From: Polytrichum commune
Lineage: Eukaryota; Streptophyta; Polytrichopsida; Polytrichales; Polytrichaceae
Assembly (NCBI GenBank): GCA_950295325.1
Contig: OX485804.1
Location: forward strand, 42,472,001 to 42,532,000
DNA: 60,000 bases
Reading direction: 5' to 3'
Shown: in pieces, positions 36,691 through 47,196 of the stretch
Numbering within the stretch: the stretch's first letter is position 1
Layout: each line of letters opens with the position of its first letter
Program-made: the position numbers and the translations under genes
The notes under the pieces: model-generated
The model's database searches: none
What the model saw: only the letters and a program-made list of their open reading frames with translations
Told to the model about the DNA's origin: nothing

Positions 36691-37139
36691 ATGGCGATGC
36701 TTGCCCATGTTCCAAATGTTGAGGGTGTAGCTGAGGTGGATTGGAAATCAAAGCGGGAAGCCCTTATGAAGAACAAGGTACATTTTCACACTGTTTCGGT
36801 CCTGTCATTGCGATTTGTTGGTAAATGTCAAAGTTGGCTTAATGAGCGAACTTCACCATTGAGGGCTTGCATTGCCTTGTATTGACTGCTCACTGGATTG
36901 CCTGAGAGTGATCCAATTTGTGGTGATGAGGATTAGTGTAAACAATTGGTGCAAGTAGCGAAAATCGTTGACATTGCATGTGCTCACACAACCAGAAGAT
37001 GATATAGTGTTATCAGATTTCTGAACAGGATGACGTCTGATTGGTTGTGCAGCTGTGGTCAGTCTCCCCAAAGGAAGCATAACTGCCCCAAGAAGAAGGT
37101 TATATTGTTCTTGATGTGCGCCCAGAAGGAGAATTTCAA
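36691..37139 (+). pseudogene. Rhodanese-like protein 11 (STR11-type) gene fragment with intron and stop
   Basis: Exon A (36691-36777) encodes VEGVAEVDWKSKREALMKNK and ends at a GT donor; exon B begins after TTGTGCAG at 37053 and encodes VSPKEA, a TAA stop (37080-37082), then EEGYIVLDVRPEGEF in the same frame. The exons join in phase 0. The order DWK.KRE...SV..KEA...GY.VLDVRPE.E is that of plant chloroplast rhodanese-like proteins of the STR11 group. Homology stops before the catalytic Cys loop, so the fragment covers only the start of the domain. The kept intron shows capture from genomic DNA rather than from mRNA. It lies 1.7 kb inside the right end of the CACTA. Confidence 0.75.
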
Positions 37140-38820
37140 GGGTGTGACTTTGGTGGTCAATCTTTGAGGACTGCACCTGGCAATACCGTGCATCAATATG
37201 CCGACAAGAGAAGCAAACTCCAAAATTTTCGTGATGACATGCCACTTAGAAGTCAATTTTTGTCTTGTAGGCTCATCCAACATGAGAGGTTGATGTACAA
37301 GTGTAAAGACTCATCAAGGAATGGACTCATTGTGTGGACACGAAGTCTCATGTGCACGCATTGATGTGGGAAATTGAAGCTTGTACGCATGGCATGGATG
37401 TCCATATCATTGGCCAAATCAAGAGTGGAATGAATTGTATGAATGAAAATGATTGTGCGGACATAGTGGCGGATTTGTTGCAACTGGACTGTGATGTAGG
37501 CAAGATGCAGCACAACCCCTGAATTGATACAGAATGTCACAAATGAGGATGGAATTGTATGCATGATTTGGAAATGGGATCCCATAAAGAATGCACTAAA
37601 AATAACCTATTACTATTGTAATGGGATCTACACAGTGAAGGGGGAATGTGGGTATGAAGTAAAGAAAACATGAAGGAAAAAGATGTGACATGTGGGGAAG
37701 TTGTACAAATTTAGATCCAAAAACAAAACAAAAGCATAGCAAAAGATCGCCCAACAATGTATAAAATGTGAAACATGAATGTGTCTGAAATGTTTGCAAA
37801 TTAGCACAAGAAAAAGAAAGCAATGTAGCAAAAATGTATGAATGTTGTGGGAAAGAGGTCCCTAAACACGGGAAAAAGTGGATGCAAAGCATTGGGAGGT
37901 TGCGAATAGCATGCCTTCAAACTAACACAATTGTGTTATGCATGGGCCTCATATTGCATTGCAAATTCGAACTAGGAGTGCATGAAAACTGGTTGAAAAG
38001 TAGTAGAACTGCACGACAATAGTACTCTTGGAATATGTAAATATAGCGAGAACAAGGATGGAAAACGATTGAACAAATAAATGTAGTTTGTGAGAAAATG
38101 ATTTGAGGGTTGAGCCTAAGATACGGGAATCGCAATGGCGAAAGGTCCAAATTCTGCTTTTCCTTTGCTCTGTTCGTGTGTAAGAAGTGTTTAGAATCAA
38201 GGAAATAGACAAAGAGAGGGTGTATATGAAATGAATAAAAATTGGAGAGGAGGTGTCGTGAAACAACCCCGGAGCCATGCAATAAATGTGAGAATTGTTG
38301 TTTGTTGTTGTGAAGGACATGATGCAAATCCGTTGAGAATGGGTGGTACATGGAGATCCAAGTTCGGTTTGTTGGTGTATCCAGAACATCTGAAAAGTAA
38401 CTAAAGCACATTGGAATATAGCGTGAATGACATAAGAATATTATAGTGAGAGTGCGGTAAACCAACATAACAAACGTGTGTGTTGTGAGGGAAGCTTGTT
38501 GGACAATTGTGTGAAAACTTGCCCTACTCGGTGCATGAAGTGGTCTTGGGATGCAACAGAAACGTTACAATTTCATTCTTGTTGAAATTGTTGTTATCTT
38601 GTCACAAAAGGATGTCAACAATGTTCCAATAACGTTGGAAACAGACAAATAACAACGGATTTGGAATGGGACAAGCGCTCTTTTTTGCGTCGGGTCTGTA
38701 ACAGAGATTCCCATGTTGTTAGTTCATTTTTGCAACGGATTTGTTCAATAATGAACACTTTGAGAGGCCCATAAAAACCTCATTTTCGTTGCAAAAGCGT
38801 TACAGAGGTGTCCCAAAGTG

Positions 38821-38848
38821 GCTCTAATTTGCTTTACTTGTAGTAGTG
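38821..38848 (-). repeat. CACTA right terminal inverted repeat
   Basis: Reads inward as CACTACTACAAGTAAAGCAA and pairs with 7868-7895. The adjoining 300 bp (38540-38820) holds AACGTTACA, AACGTTGG, CAACGGATTT and AGCGTTACAG, matching the AACG motifs of the left end. Confidence 0.75.
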
Positions 38849-38851
38849 AAA

Positions 38852-38955
38852 TTTAGTGTTAGGAAATTCATCCGAGCACTATTGCAGCCTTAGCTAGGCT
38901 GCTTAACTTTGGAGTTCCCAGAGGATCTGGTTAAGGCCTTTAGTTTAAGCCACCC
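38852..38955 (-). pseudogene. 5S-rRNA-like sequence (pseudogene or 5S-derived repeat)
   Basis: Read on the minus strand from about 38955, the sequence has GGGTGG near the start, then CCAGATCC, GGAACTCCAAAGTTAAGC, TAGTGCTCGGATG in the order and spacing of plant 5S rRNA (GATCC..., GAACTCC..AGTTAAGC, TAGTACT.GGATG). AGTTAAGC is the box A of the 5S internal promoter; the box C region GGATGAATTTCC is degenerate. It ends at the CACTA boundary. Divergence suggests a pseudogene or a 5S-derived SINE rather than a working gene. Confidence 0.6.
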
Positions 38956-39098
38956 TTGTCATGATGGATCATCAAGGATTGTGTCAAGGAGAAATTCTGA
39001 CAACCACGATACGGAAAATGGAGCAGAATGAAAGACAATCAGAAGTAATAAAAAAAATCATCACGTAGCATAATTGAACATGACACACACAAAGATAC

Positions 39099-39240
39099 CT
39101 TTGACAATCTATGCGCAGTATGGTGAAGCAAGCAGGGCAACTTAGAACTGCACCTGACTTTCGCCCTTGCCATTGCTTGGCTGCCCATATGTCATTCTTG
39201 TCATCATCTGTGGGATCATATAATGGGGCTAGTTCAGCTT
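39099..39240 (-). pseudogene. E2F-associated phosphoprotein (EAPP) C-terminal domain exon
   Basis: A 142-bp exon bordered by AGAAGCCAG (acceptor) and AAG/GTATCT (donor) encodes AELAPLYDPTDDDKND, then a Trp-x3-Gln segment and SGAVLSCPACFTILRIDCQR. The CPACFT.L..DCQR motif with the preceding acidic Tyr-Asp-Pro stretch is the hallmark of the EAPP C-terminal domain, a nuclear protein linked to E2F in animals and conserved in plants. The usual next exon (HEKY...QYRAMFV) was not found downstream, where the 5S-like sequence and CACTA begin. It is probably an isolated gene fragment; a longer host gene with far exons is possible. Confidence 0.7.
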
Positions 39241-41338
39241 CTGGCTTCTCTTCTTACTTGCTTCTAAAACTGGTCCAGGTGTGATTTCTGCGAGAGGAGA
39301 AAAATGGTAAGTCAAACTTAAGAACTGCAAAATGGTGCAGAACATTGCAGGAGATAACAAACAGGTGATATTATGTTGTGAGACCGATTAAGCCATCAAG
39401 AACTTTCCGCTGCACAACTTAGAACATATACTTATTCCATGACAAGAGTGCATCTCCAAATTGGAGGACTGTAAACATTTAACAGAAAGCAAAGGACAAA
39501 AAAATTCCAGGAGTTACAGCTCCTGTTGCTGCAGAAAGTTTTCAAAGAACAATTTACTGAAGGTATCTCATTTGCAGGCTTGTCAATGATATTGAATGTT
39601 TTGGATCAACCGAAGTTAGATGAAAGGACGAAAACGTTGCGATTTCAAAGAGTGCGAACTCAGTAGGTCAAGATGTACACAGAGAAATCTTACTTCTAGA
39701 ATGGCAAATTCTACTCAGAGCTGGAGCTTATAGACAGGTGGACTAACCTGCCTCGGTTGAGGATTGGAAAGGTAAGTGAATCCCTGCAGTGAAGGAGTTT
39801 GCCAATCCATCCAATCTATTATAGAATAGACGATGGATGGGTGCTGGCGCAGTTGCCGTTTCAAAGTTCCAAAATGGAAACCATCGACGGCAGCATGTTA
39901 AGTAGACAGTGCGGGGATGTACAACGACATCACTTCGTATGCACAAGTGCAATATGCCATTACTTACTCCGCTGGGTTTCTTATTTGTCATTTCTTATTT
40001 CTTGTTTCTTGTCCTCTCTTTGTTCTCATATGTTTGTAATCCCCTGTCTACGTAGATTTGCCCTGTGAATGTGATCCCGAAACTCTCCACGTACTTCCAA
40101 ATTCAAGAACGCACATAATTAGTAATAAAGATGATTGTTTGATTCAAACAGAGAGCCTCTCAACATCTGAAGCTTCTGAACATTTTACATATTGATTTCA
40201 ATGTTGATGATTAGGTCAAGTGTAAGTTCAGTCACATTTAAGGGCAAGCCCACACACTGCCATATCCTTCAACAATTCCTTCCTCATCCATCCACTTTTT
40301 TGCATTTATGGATGCGCACATTCTCCCACCGGTTGCCATATCCATATCCGTATTCCAACAAATTTTTTAATGATTTCATGTTGTCTTGCATAGAAACATG
40401 GTAAAGAGCTCATCAATTAAGCCTTGTAGACAATTCCAGATGAATGACACACTTTTAGGTGGAACTTAGAGAAAAAGTAAGGTCACTGATTGCTCGTCTC
40501 ATGTTTGTTGAGAGTTTGCTGTCTCGTTATGTTGGTAAATGTGGATGTCCGCATCCACTTTCCACAAACATTCACGGATCCGATGTTGATGCAGCAAATA
40601 TTCAACACAATTATCATTTTTTTGCAATCAATGTTTGTTATGTGGGACATACCACAACAGGTGGGCTTGTCCTAAGTCTGTACATATCACCAACACATAG
40701 CAGACAACGATGTTATGAGTGTGATTTAACACATATTATGTTGTCTCCAAACCACAACATGTGGATTGAAGTCAAGAATTCTGAACAGATAAGAAATATT
40801 TTGAAAAATCGGCTTCCCTCTAGCATTCTCAACATCAATGAAACAGTGAAATTTGCATTCCTCTGGCGTCCATTCTTGGAGAACAGAGAAATAATCCAAG
40901 CTTATAAGGGGCTTTAGATGAGGGTTGAAAGGGAAGGTCCAACAAAATGGAGCATTCTTATTGGCCGAGAGGTGTAAATTGGACCAAAGGCCTTTAGATG
41001 AGGGTCCAAGACCAAAAAGAGGCAAATTGAGGTGTTTCCTACATGGCAGCATTTTGGAGGGAAACCTCAATGATCCGAATCAAGAAATGAAGCTCAAAGG
41101 AGAGTTCATGTTCTCGAGAACCATTCTGGAGGGTAGGGTCCAAGGGTTCAATTTGCCTCAAATTGGTCCCTATGTCCTTGGACACTAAGCCCCCATACAA
41201 AGCACCCCTAACCCCTAGTATACACTTTGAGGATTTAATTTGTTCAACTAATTGAGTATTCTCTCTTTGAACTGCATAATTTGAAATCTTCATCAAACTC
41301 TTTTCAAGTTGCTTTGTGTGGGTGTCAAGAAGAATAAA
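39241..41338. other. Region with open frames but no recognised gene
   Basis: The longest frame is 40459-40917 (plus, 152 codons), containing a CYEC word and no pattern I recognise. A minus-strand block at 39990-39743 (Trp/Phe-rich, WFPFWNFETATAPAPIHR) could be another exon fragment next to the EAPP exon. At about 40916-40995 the words TTAGATGAGGGT recur twice. Confidence 0.35.
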
Positions 41339-41714
41339 CTTGCAAGACAACAAGCTCCCACTATCTACTAGAAAGTCATCTCACAATCTAATATATTCAC
41401 ATTGTACAATTTCAAAGTGCATTATGTATGAGAGGCACAAACTCCTTTAGATTCCAGACTCTTTTAGGGGTTAAGGGTCACTTTACACTAGAGCTTCACG
41501 TCCAAAAGCACTCAAACCTAAATAATCTTGCAAGACAACAAGCTATCACTAACTACCAAAAGTCACATCACAATCTATATTCACGGTGTACATTTTCAAA
41601 ATACATGAGAGGTCCAAATCATATTCCAAACTCCTTTTAAGGGTTTAAGGACAATTCAAACTGGAGCTTTAAGTCCCGAGAACATTGAAATCTTATTGAA
41701 ATCTAAAATCTCTC
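41339..41714 (+). repeat. Two tandem copies of a ~188-bp unit
   Basis: CTTGCAAGACAACAAGCT begins units at 41339 and 41527. Both continue with CACTA.CTACTA/CTACCA, TCACAATCTA.ATATTCAC, TTTTAGGGGTTAAGG/TTTTAAGGGTTTAAGG and ACTAGAGCTT/ACTGGAGCTT words. The copies are about 75 percent alike. Noncoding. Confidence 0.75.
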
Positions 41715-42740
41715 ATTGGCAGAAAATGTCAGGACCCTCCTACTTTCACATTACACTAGAGCTCAAGGACGTAAGACGAAGGCCATCCCCACATTAGACC
41801 CCTACCTCAATATTATCGGTGACAATAAAGGCTCTACCCATATTCTATTCCCATTCCAACTTGAAAATTGGGCATGGTTGAGATTTTGTTGGACCCAAGC
41901 CAATGTATTCAGGAACCTGAACAATAATTTGAGCCTCCAATTATCCCTGTTCCTCCATTGGAAAACACTCTAGTATGTGGCTTGGGAACATTAGAAAGAT
42001 ACTAGCATGGTTTAACAAGTATAAGAATGCAGATGAAGTCATTCCTTCACCCTATCCAATGTTCTCACCAACGTAAGGTGGAATTCTTGGAGTTTTAAAT
42101 AGTGTTCAAGTTCTCCGTAAAGTAAAAGCAGATGAAACCATGAGCTTAGTCTCAAACTTGAGTTTATGAGAATTAACACAAAATCATCCAAGTTTTCTTA
42201 ATGCTTGAATTACCATACACAATGAATGTTGTCATGTTATTAATAACCGGCTTTCTAGCTTGTTTTATTAGGGCATGTAGACCAAATTAGTCTTGCATAG
42301 GCTGATCCGGAATTTGGGATGGCAAGTCCCATGTTCATACCTTGTTTTCAATCCCAAAATTCTCTCAAATTTTTTGAGATGGAAAACAGAGGTCCCAAGA
42401 ATTTCACCCAACTTTGATGCACGACGAGCTAACGCCAAGCTTTGCATAGAAAGTTTTCTCAAAGAAGAATCACACCCACGTTTTCATCCTTCGTTGAGGG
42501 ACTTTACGGAATACCTCTATTGAGTGACACCACTTGCACTTGAATGCCAACTACATGGATATTTGAACTCTACATTGATTTGAGTTTATTTCCGTGAATT
42601 ATAGACTAAATGTTTCCGCATCCTTCATTTTGTTTGTGCCAATGGAGTTGGAAGTGTATTCAATATCTGAAGCAATTTGAATGTCAATGATCATGATATT
42701 ATTTTCAACTCCATTACTAAAGAAACACAACTCACGGATG
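41715..42740. other. No gene recognised
   Basis: A plus-strand frame at 42293-42523 (76 codons, RNLGWQVPCSYLVFNPKIL) looks mildly protein-like but has no motif I know. The rest holds only short frames. Confidence 0.35.
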
Positions 42741-42747
42741 GAGCTAA

Positions 42748-43078
42748 CACTAGTAGAAAACTATGCCAAAAGAACCGCAACCAAAATCGGTTGCGGTTCT
42801 TTTGACCAGCCTGATCTGTAGTCGCTAAACGATTGCAAATTTGTTTTTTTGGTTTAGCGATTGAAATTTTAGGAGTTTAAGGGCGTGTAATATATCATTG
42901 GAAAGGTCTTGAAAATACCTATCCAATGGTAGATTACACGCCCAAATTTTCAAAAATTGCAGTCATAAAACAAAAAAATCAAAAATATATAGTTGTTTAG
43001 CAACTACAAATCAGGCTAATCAAAAGAGCCGCAGCTAATTTCAGCTGTGGTTTTTTTGGGCATAGTTTTCTATTAGTG
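42748..43078. mobile_element. 331-bp CACTA MITE with TAA target duplication
   Basis: The ends CACTAGTAGAAAACTATGCC and, read inward from the right, CACTAATAGAAAACTATGCC are near-perfect 20-bp inverted repeats. TAA lies outside both (42745-42747, 43079-43081). Just inside, AAGAACCGCAACC..GGTTGCGGTTCTT forms a hairpin at the left end and AGCCGCAGCT...AGCTGTGGTT at the right. A longer inverted similarity (CTACAAATCAGGCT) pairs the inner parts. Nonautonomous; its TIR differs from that of the giant CACTA after the first five bases, so it belongs to another CACTA family. Confidence 0.9.
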
Positions 43079-43261
43079 TAAGCCATGGAGAGGTGCATGA
43101 GAAGGACCCTCTCTATTGTAGATTTTAATTGAGGCTTGCACAAAATTTGGCAATGTTGTTCTTGACACTTGGCATCTACAAGTGAATATGTTTTTATTTC
43201 ATTCCTTCCATTCATGTGTATATAATATAGCAATATATAAGCTCATTTTTCAACGTCCTTG

Positions 43262-43753
43262 CAAGTGCTTCCGTTATTGCTTGTCAATGAAATGGACGCA
43301 ATGTCATTGCATATGAAGATGATGTTTCCGATCTTGAAGAGGAGTTTATTGCTCTTCGTGACAAAGAAGCATCTACCACCATTGTTGCATTGAGGTCAAG
43401 ATCCTCACTCGATGATGAAGATGGTCCAATTCAACCTCGATTGAAACGTTCCCACTTAAGCACGTAAGTTTTAGTTTTGTGGTTGTTATTTGAAAGTGGT
43501 TGTATATTTAATTCATAAATCCTAAACCACATGTATGTCACATCGTATGTGCAAAATACTAGCTTCTATTGCATCCCTGCGTTTCAAGCATGTCCTTTCA
43601 TGCTATGTCAAAGACGTTGCCATGGCCATGGTCAAGGCATCCACTCCGCCTCGTCGACTACATGAGTTCTCTTATAATCCCGATATTATGGTTTATATGG
43701 AGATAGAGGCATTAGAAGGAATGGGTGACAATTCATCTAATGATAATATATAG
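43262..43753 (+). pseudogene. Unidentified two-exon gene tail
   Basis: A block at about 43290-43464 encodes an acidic, helical segment (AYEDDVSDLEEEFIALRDKE) followed by a basic one and ends at CACG/GTAAGT-like sequence; a second block from 43560 to a stop at 43751-43753 reads LASIASLRFKHVLSCYVKDV and PDIMVYMEIEALEGMGDN. Splice borders are plausible. The family is not recognised; it may be the 3' end of a transposon gene. Confidence 0.25.
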
Positions 43754-44301
43754 TGTGGTGATGAGTGAGCATAGTCACAATCAACATATATGTTGCAACA
43801 CATGGTTATATTTTCAATAATAAATGCACATGATGCATTTCTTAAGTATTCTCATTATCTTACTTGTTTGTGAAATCGTTACTACGCATTTCTCTTTTGG
43901 GCATTGTTTTTTCTCAACTCTTCATCACATGTGCCTATGTGCCCATTATTCCACTTCAAGACATGTTCAGATCCTAATATATTAACCCCTAACTTCCCAC
44001 GCCCAATTTCCCTCAAATATGCCCAAAAAATGTGACCTCGATTTCAATAGTCGTAGCTAAAGATCTAAAGCTTTTTGAAAAATCCAACCATATAGATGTT
44101 TGCAGGTTAGAGGTGACTACTCATAGTCTGAATTAAAATGTTGAAGTTTTGTTATGTGGGAGATTATAACAAAAATGTCACTAATGGTCTGGAGGGGCAA
44201 CAATTTAGAAATTAAATTAAGGTTGGTTTTTTTATTGAACCTCTGCTCAAATCATCTCCAACTGACAAAATGTTACCCTCCGTGAAATTAACTCACAAAT
44301 C

Positions 44302-47096
44302 TTGAAACCATTATTTTTTTATTTTTTTGGGAAGCTTTGCAATTTGAGGCAATGATGCCACAATTGCACACCTTCCACATGGGTTTACACCCACCAACAC
44401 ATGTCCAACTAAAAATTCCAACGGTACATGTTTAAAATATGTTGTGTTGTGTGACATGCAAATATTTAGATCAATTGGGAATCATTTGCGCCTAGTGATA
44501 AATAAAAATAAATAAAGACTTGTTTAGGATATGTTGCCCTCCTAAACAGTTGGTTGCCTCTAAACCAAGGAGGTCACAAATGTCAAGTTTTAAATCGTGG
44601 ACCGGTTCTACTGTAAAGCAATTGAGAGCACACTACCATATTTGAATTAATCCAAAAATAAATGACTATCCTGAATCAAAATTATCCACATGGCAGATTA
44701 TAGCAAACATGCATAACATGACATGCATGTTAACATGCATAACATGACAAACTTGAATATGAATAAAAAGAGTAGTTAAAATAATCAAGAAACCATCTAA
44801 ACTAATGTCAAAAGGGTCATAACAAATTGCTCACAACCATATTATGGTCGCATAAGACATTAGGGGTTAAGAAGTTGAAAGGTAATGTTTATTTATATTG
44901 ATAACACCAAATTATGAAGAAAATGGCTATGATTTAAAATTAGATTTGTTAACCATTTTGTACTAGTCATGTGTTCAATATCCAAGGAGAAGTAAGCAAA
45001 GTGGGGTGTAAAGCCTAAAGAATTTGTATGGTTGAGGTTCACTGACTTTATCATTTCTCATCTCCAACCATATAGTAAACTGCAAATTCAAGTATGCATA
45101 TACTACACACTTAGTATAGGGCTTAGGGTTTAGGGTTTAAGTATCTTAACATGTCAAAAATTCACAAGGAAATAAATAACTAAATGAATAATTAATAACT
45201 CGTTTGTGTATCATTCAAGGTCACTTTGAGACTCCAAATGTACATCTTCATTCATATGCTAAAAAGAAATTGAAAAATATGCTCCACAGGCACCCCCACA
45301 TGCTACATGTTGATAACATGGGTGTTCTTAACCCCTACAAAACAAATATCTAGGTGAATAAAAATTTGTTCAATCATATCCTTTGGCTAAGTTCCACAGT
45401 TGACGATGCCCACTTGGCAATAGGAGGGGGTCAAGCACCCATCTTCCAAAGTCAAGGATGGATATCTTGTGGATGAAAACCCGGCATCCTAGCTTCCATT
45501 CCTATTGGGAATTTATATTCTTAAGGGGGAATGGTATGTCATCACATAAGTCAACACATATCTCCAATTAGGTGGGCCACGGAATCTTAGGAGTATAATC
45601 ACAACATCTTGCAAATTTCTACACTCCACCCTACATTATCAGCTTGACGATGTGGAAAGACCCTTAATTTGTTGAGTAATGTTATAATGGGCATGGTCCA
45701 CTTAAACCTTTGAATAAGCTTAGCCCTTGAGTTAAATGCCCCAAAGAAAAGAAGAAAGTCGCAAGCACGTTCAAATCTAGATTTTTGTTTCTCAAAGCAT
45801 GATATTTTCTTTCATTTTATTCTTATTTTCTTGCACTTGGAATAGCGAAGTTCTACATCACGTTGAACAATCCAATGGAGTGATTGATGATTAGTGTGCC
45901 ATTGGTCCACCTATGTGGCTCCCACACAAGTGGGATGCTCGACCCAATTACCACATACTAAGTTGCGGGTGTCATTTGGTTATTTTTCTAAATTGGAACC
46001 CATATTTGATGTGTGTGGTTCGGTGAGGATCAAGAACCAACACCATAAAGATAGATGTTTCATTGAGATTGGACTATATTTTCAAATTTTATTAACTATT
46101 CCACTTTCAATAGTCATCACAAGGGAGGACCTATGTTTCAATGAAGAAATTAACAAACATGCACTTTTGATAACCATAACTAAAATCATTGGAGGTTCAA
46201 TTTTTAAGTGGATTTATGTTGATACTTCATCGTAGATTTGCTAATACATTACAAGTTCTATTGCGTAAATAGAATCGGTAGAAGTTGGAAAACATGAAGA
46301 AAAAAAAATCAAATAACACCCACATATCTTTTTGAGGTTCAATGTTGAATTTGTTGGTGGAAGGATCCACTTGAAGAACTACGTTGACACAAATCCATAC
46401 TTCCCCTTGGATCCATTAAATCTCATGTACAAGTGAAGAAATGTTGTGTTGATTGCTTGGACATCATGAATGCTAACATGTGAGCAGTGAATTTCAAGCA
46501 CTAAGATTAGTAACAAAGTTGGTAATGCATGAAATTGAATCCTACAATCATAGCTATTTTCATTGACAACGTAGAAGCCCAATTAACCCCTAATGTCCTA
46601 TACGACCATAATGTGGTCGTAAACAATTCGCTCTCGCCCCTTTGACACCAGTTCAAATGGTTTATGGATTGTTTCAACTACTCTTGTTCATTTTCAAGTA
46701 TGCTATGCCTTGCCATGTGGACAATCTTGATTCAATAAAGTTAGTTATTTTTTGATTAATTAAAATATGGGAGTGTGCTCTCAATTGGTTTCCAATGAAA
46801 CCGGTCCACGAACGCTAGCTTGACATTTGTCACATTTGTGGTTTAAGGACATCCAATTGTTCATGAGGGCAACAAATCCTAAACATGTTGTTTGTTGATC
46901 CCTATGTGCAAATGATTCCAAATTGATCTAAAAAATTGCACGACCCTCAAACATATCATATCCTAACCATCTATTGTTGGATTTTATTAGTTGGACATTT
47001 ATTGGTGGGTGTAAATCCATATGAAAAGTGCGCAAGTCTAGCACCACTACCTCAAATTACAAAGTTTAAAAAAACAAACACAAAATAATGATGTTT
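44302..47096. mobile_element. Element with long (>500 bp) terminal inverted repeats, MULE- or foldback-like
   Basis: 44302-44877 is matched in inverted orientation by about 46583-47096. Shared landmarks from the outside inward are GCAATTTGAGG/GTAATTTGAGG, TTTACACCCACCAA, TAGATCAATT.GGAATCATTTG, TGTTTAGGAT.TGTTGCCCTC, GTGGACCGGTT, AATTGAGAGCACACT.CCATAT, TTATGGTCG.AT and GACATTAGGGGTTAA. Identity is roughly 75-80 percent, so the insertion is old. The 1.7-kb core has no recognised gene; one frame at 45894-46235 (plus) lacks motifs. Long TIRs suggest Mutator-like or foldback type. The exact ends and target duplication were not resolved. Confidence 0.75.
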
Positions 47097-47196
47097 TCTC
47101 ATATTTCTATGGCTTCATTATTTTTTTATGAAGCCGTAGAAATATGAGAAAACACCACCAAATTTAGGTATTTCTCATATTTCTATGGCTTCATTA
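47096..47196. repeat. Hairpin made of copies of the hAT gene 3' end
   Basis: TTCTCATATTTCTATGGCTT (about 47096-47115) is repeated in inverted orientation at about 47130-47151 and again in direct orientation at 47171-47192, where it is the C-terminal coding end of the decayed hAT gene. The outer edge of the long-TIR element coincides with the first copy. Confidence 0.75.

Larger units (their letters stand above)
7868..38848 (-). mobile_element. Giant CACTA (En/Spm) DNA transposon, ~31 kb, with TNP2 and PttA-like genes
   Basis: The left end is CACTACTACAATGGGGGCAA and the right end, read inward, is CACTACTACAAGTAAAGCAA; similarity continues for about 28 bp (TTAGA and a C shared). AAA lies directly outside both ends (7865-7867, 38849-38851), the 3-bp duplication typical of CACTA insertions. 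Subterminal regions on both sides are rich in GTAACGTTTC, CCAACG and GTAACG motifs, as expected of transposase-binding repeats. The interior holds an intact-looking TNP2 gene and a PttA-like gene on the minus strand, in the usual order, so the right end is the 5' end. It also carries fragments of host-like genes and several younger insertions. Treating the two ends as one element is inference, supported by the duplication and the split 5S-like target. Confidence 0.75.

Noticed and set aside
37380-37440. Peptide DVHIIGQIKSG resembling the start of B9D2 ciliary proteins
   Set aside because: Only about ten residues match and none of the later B9-domain motifs follow in any frame.
45118-45142. 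Telomere-like TTTAGGG repeats
   Set aside because: Only two to three imperfect units, which is common by chance in AT-rich plant DNA.
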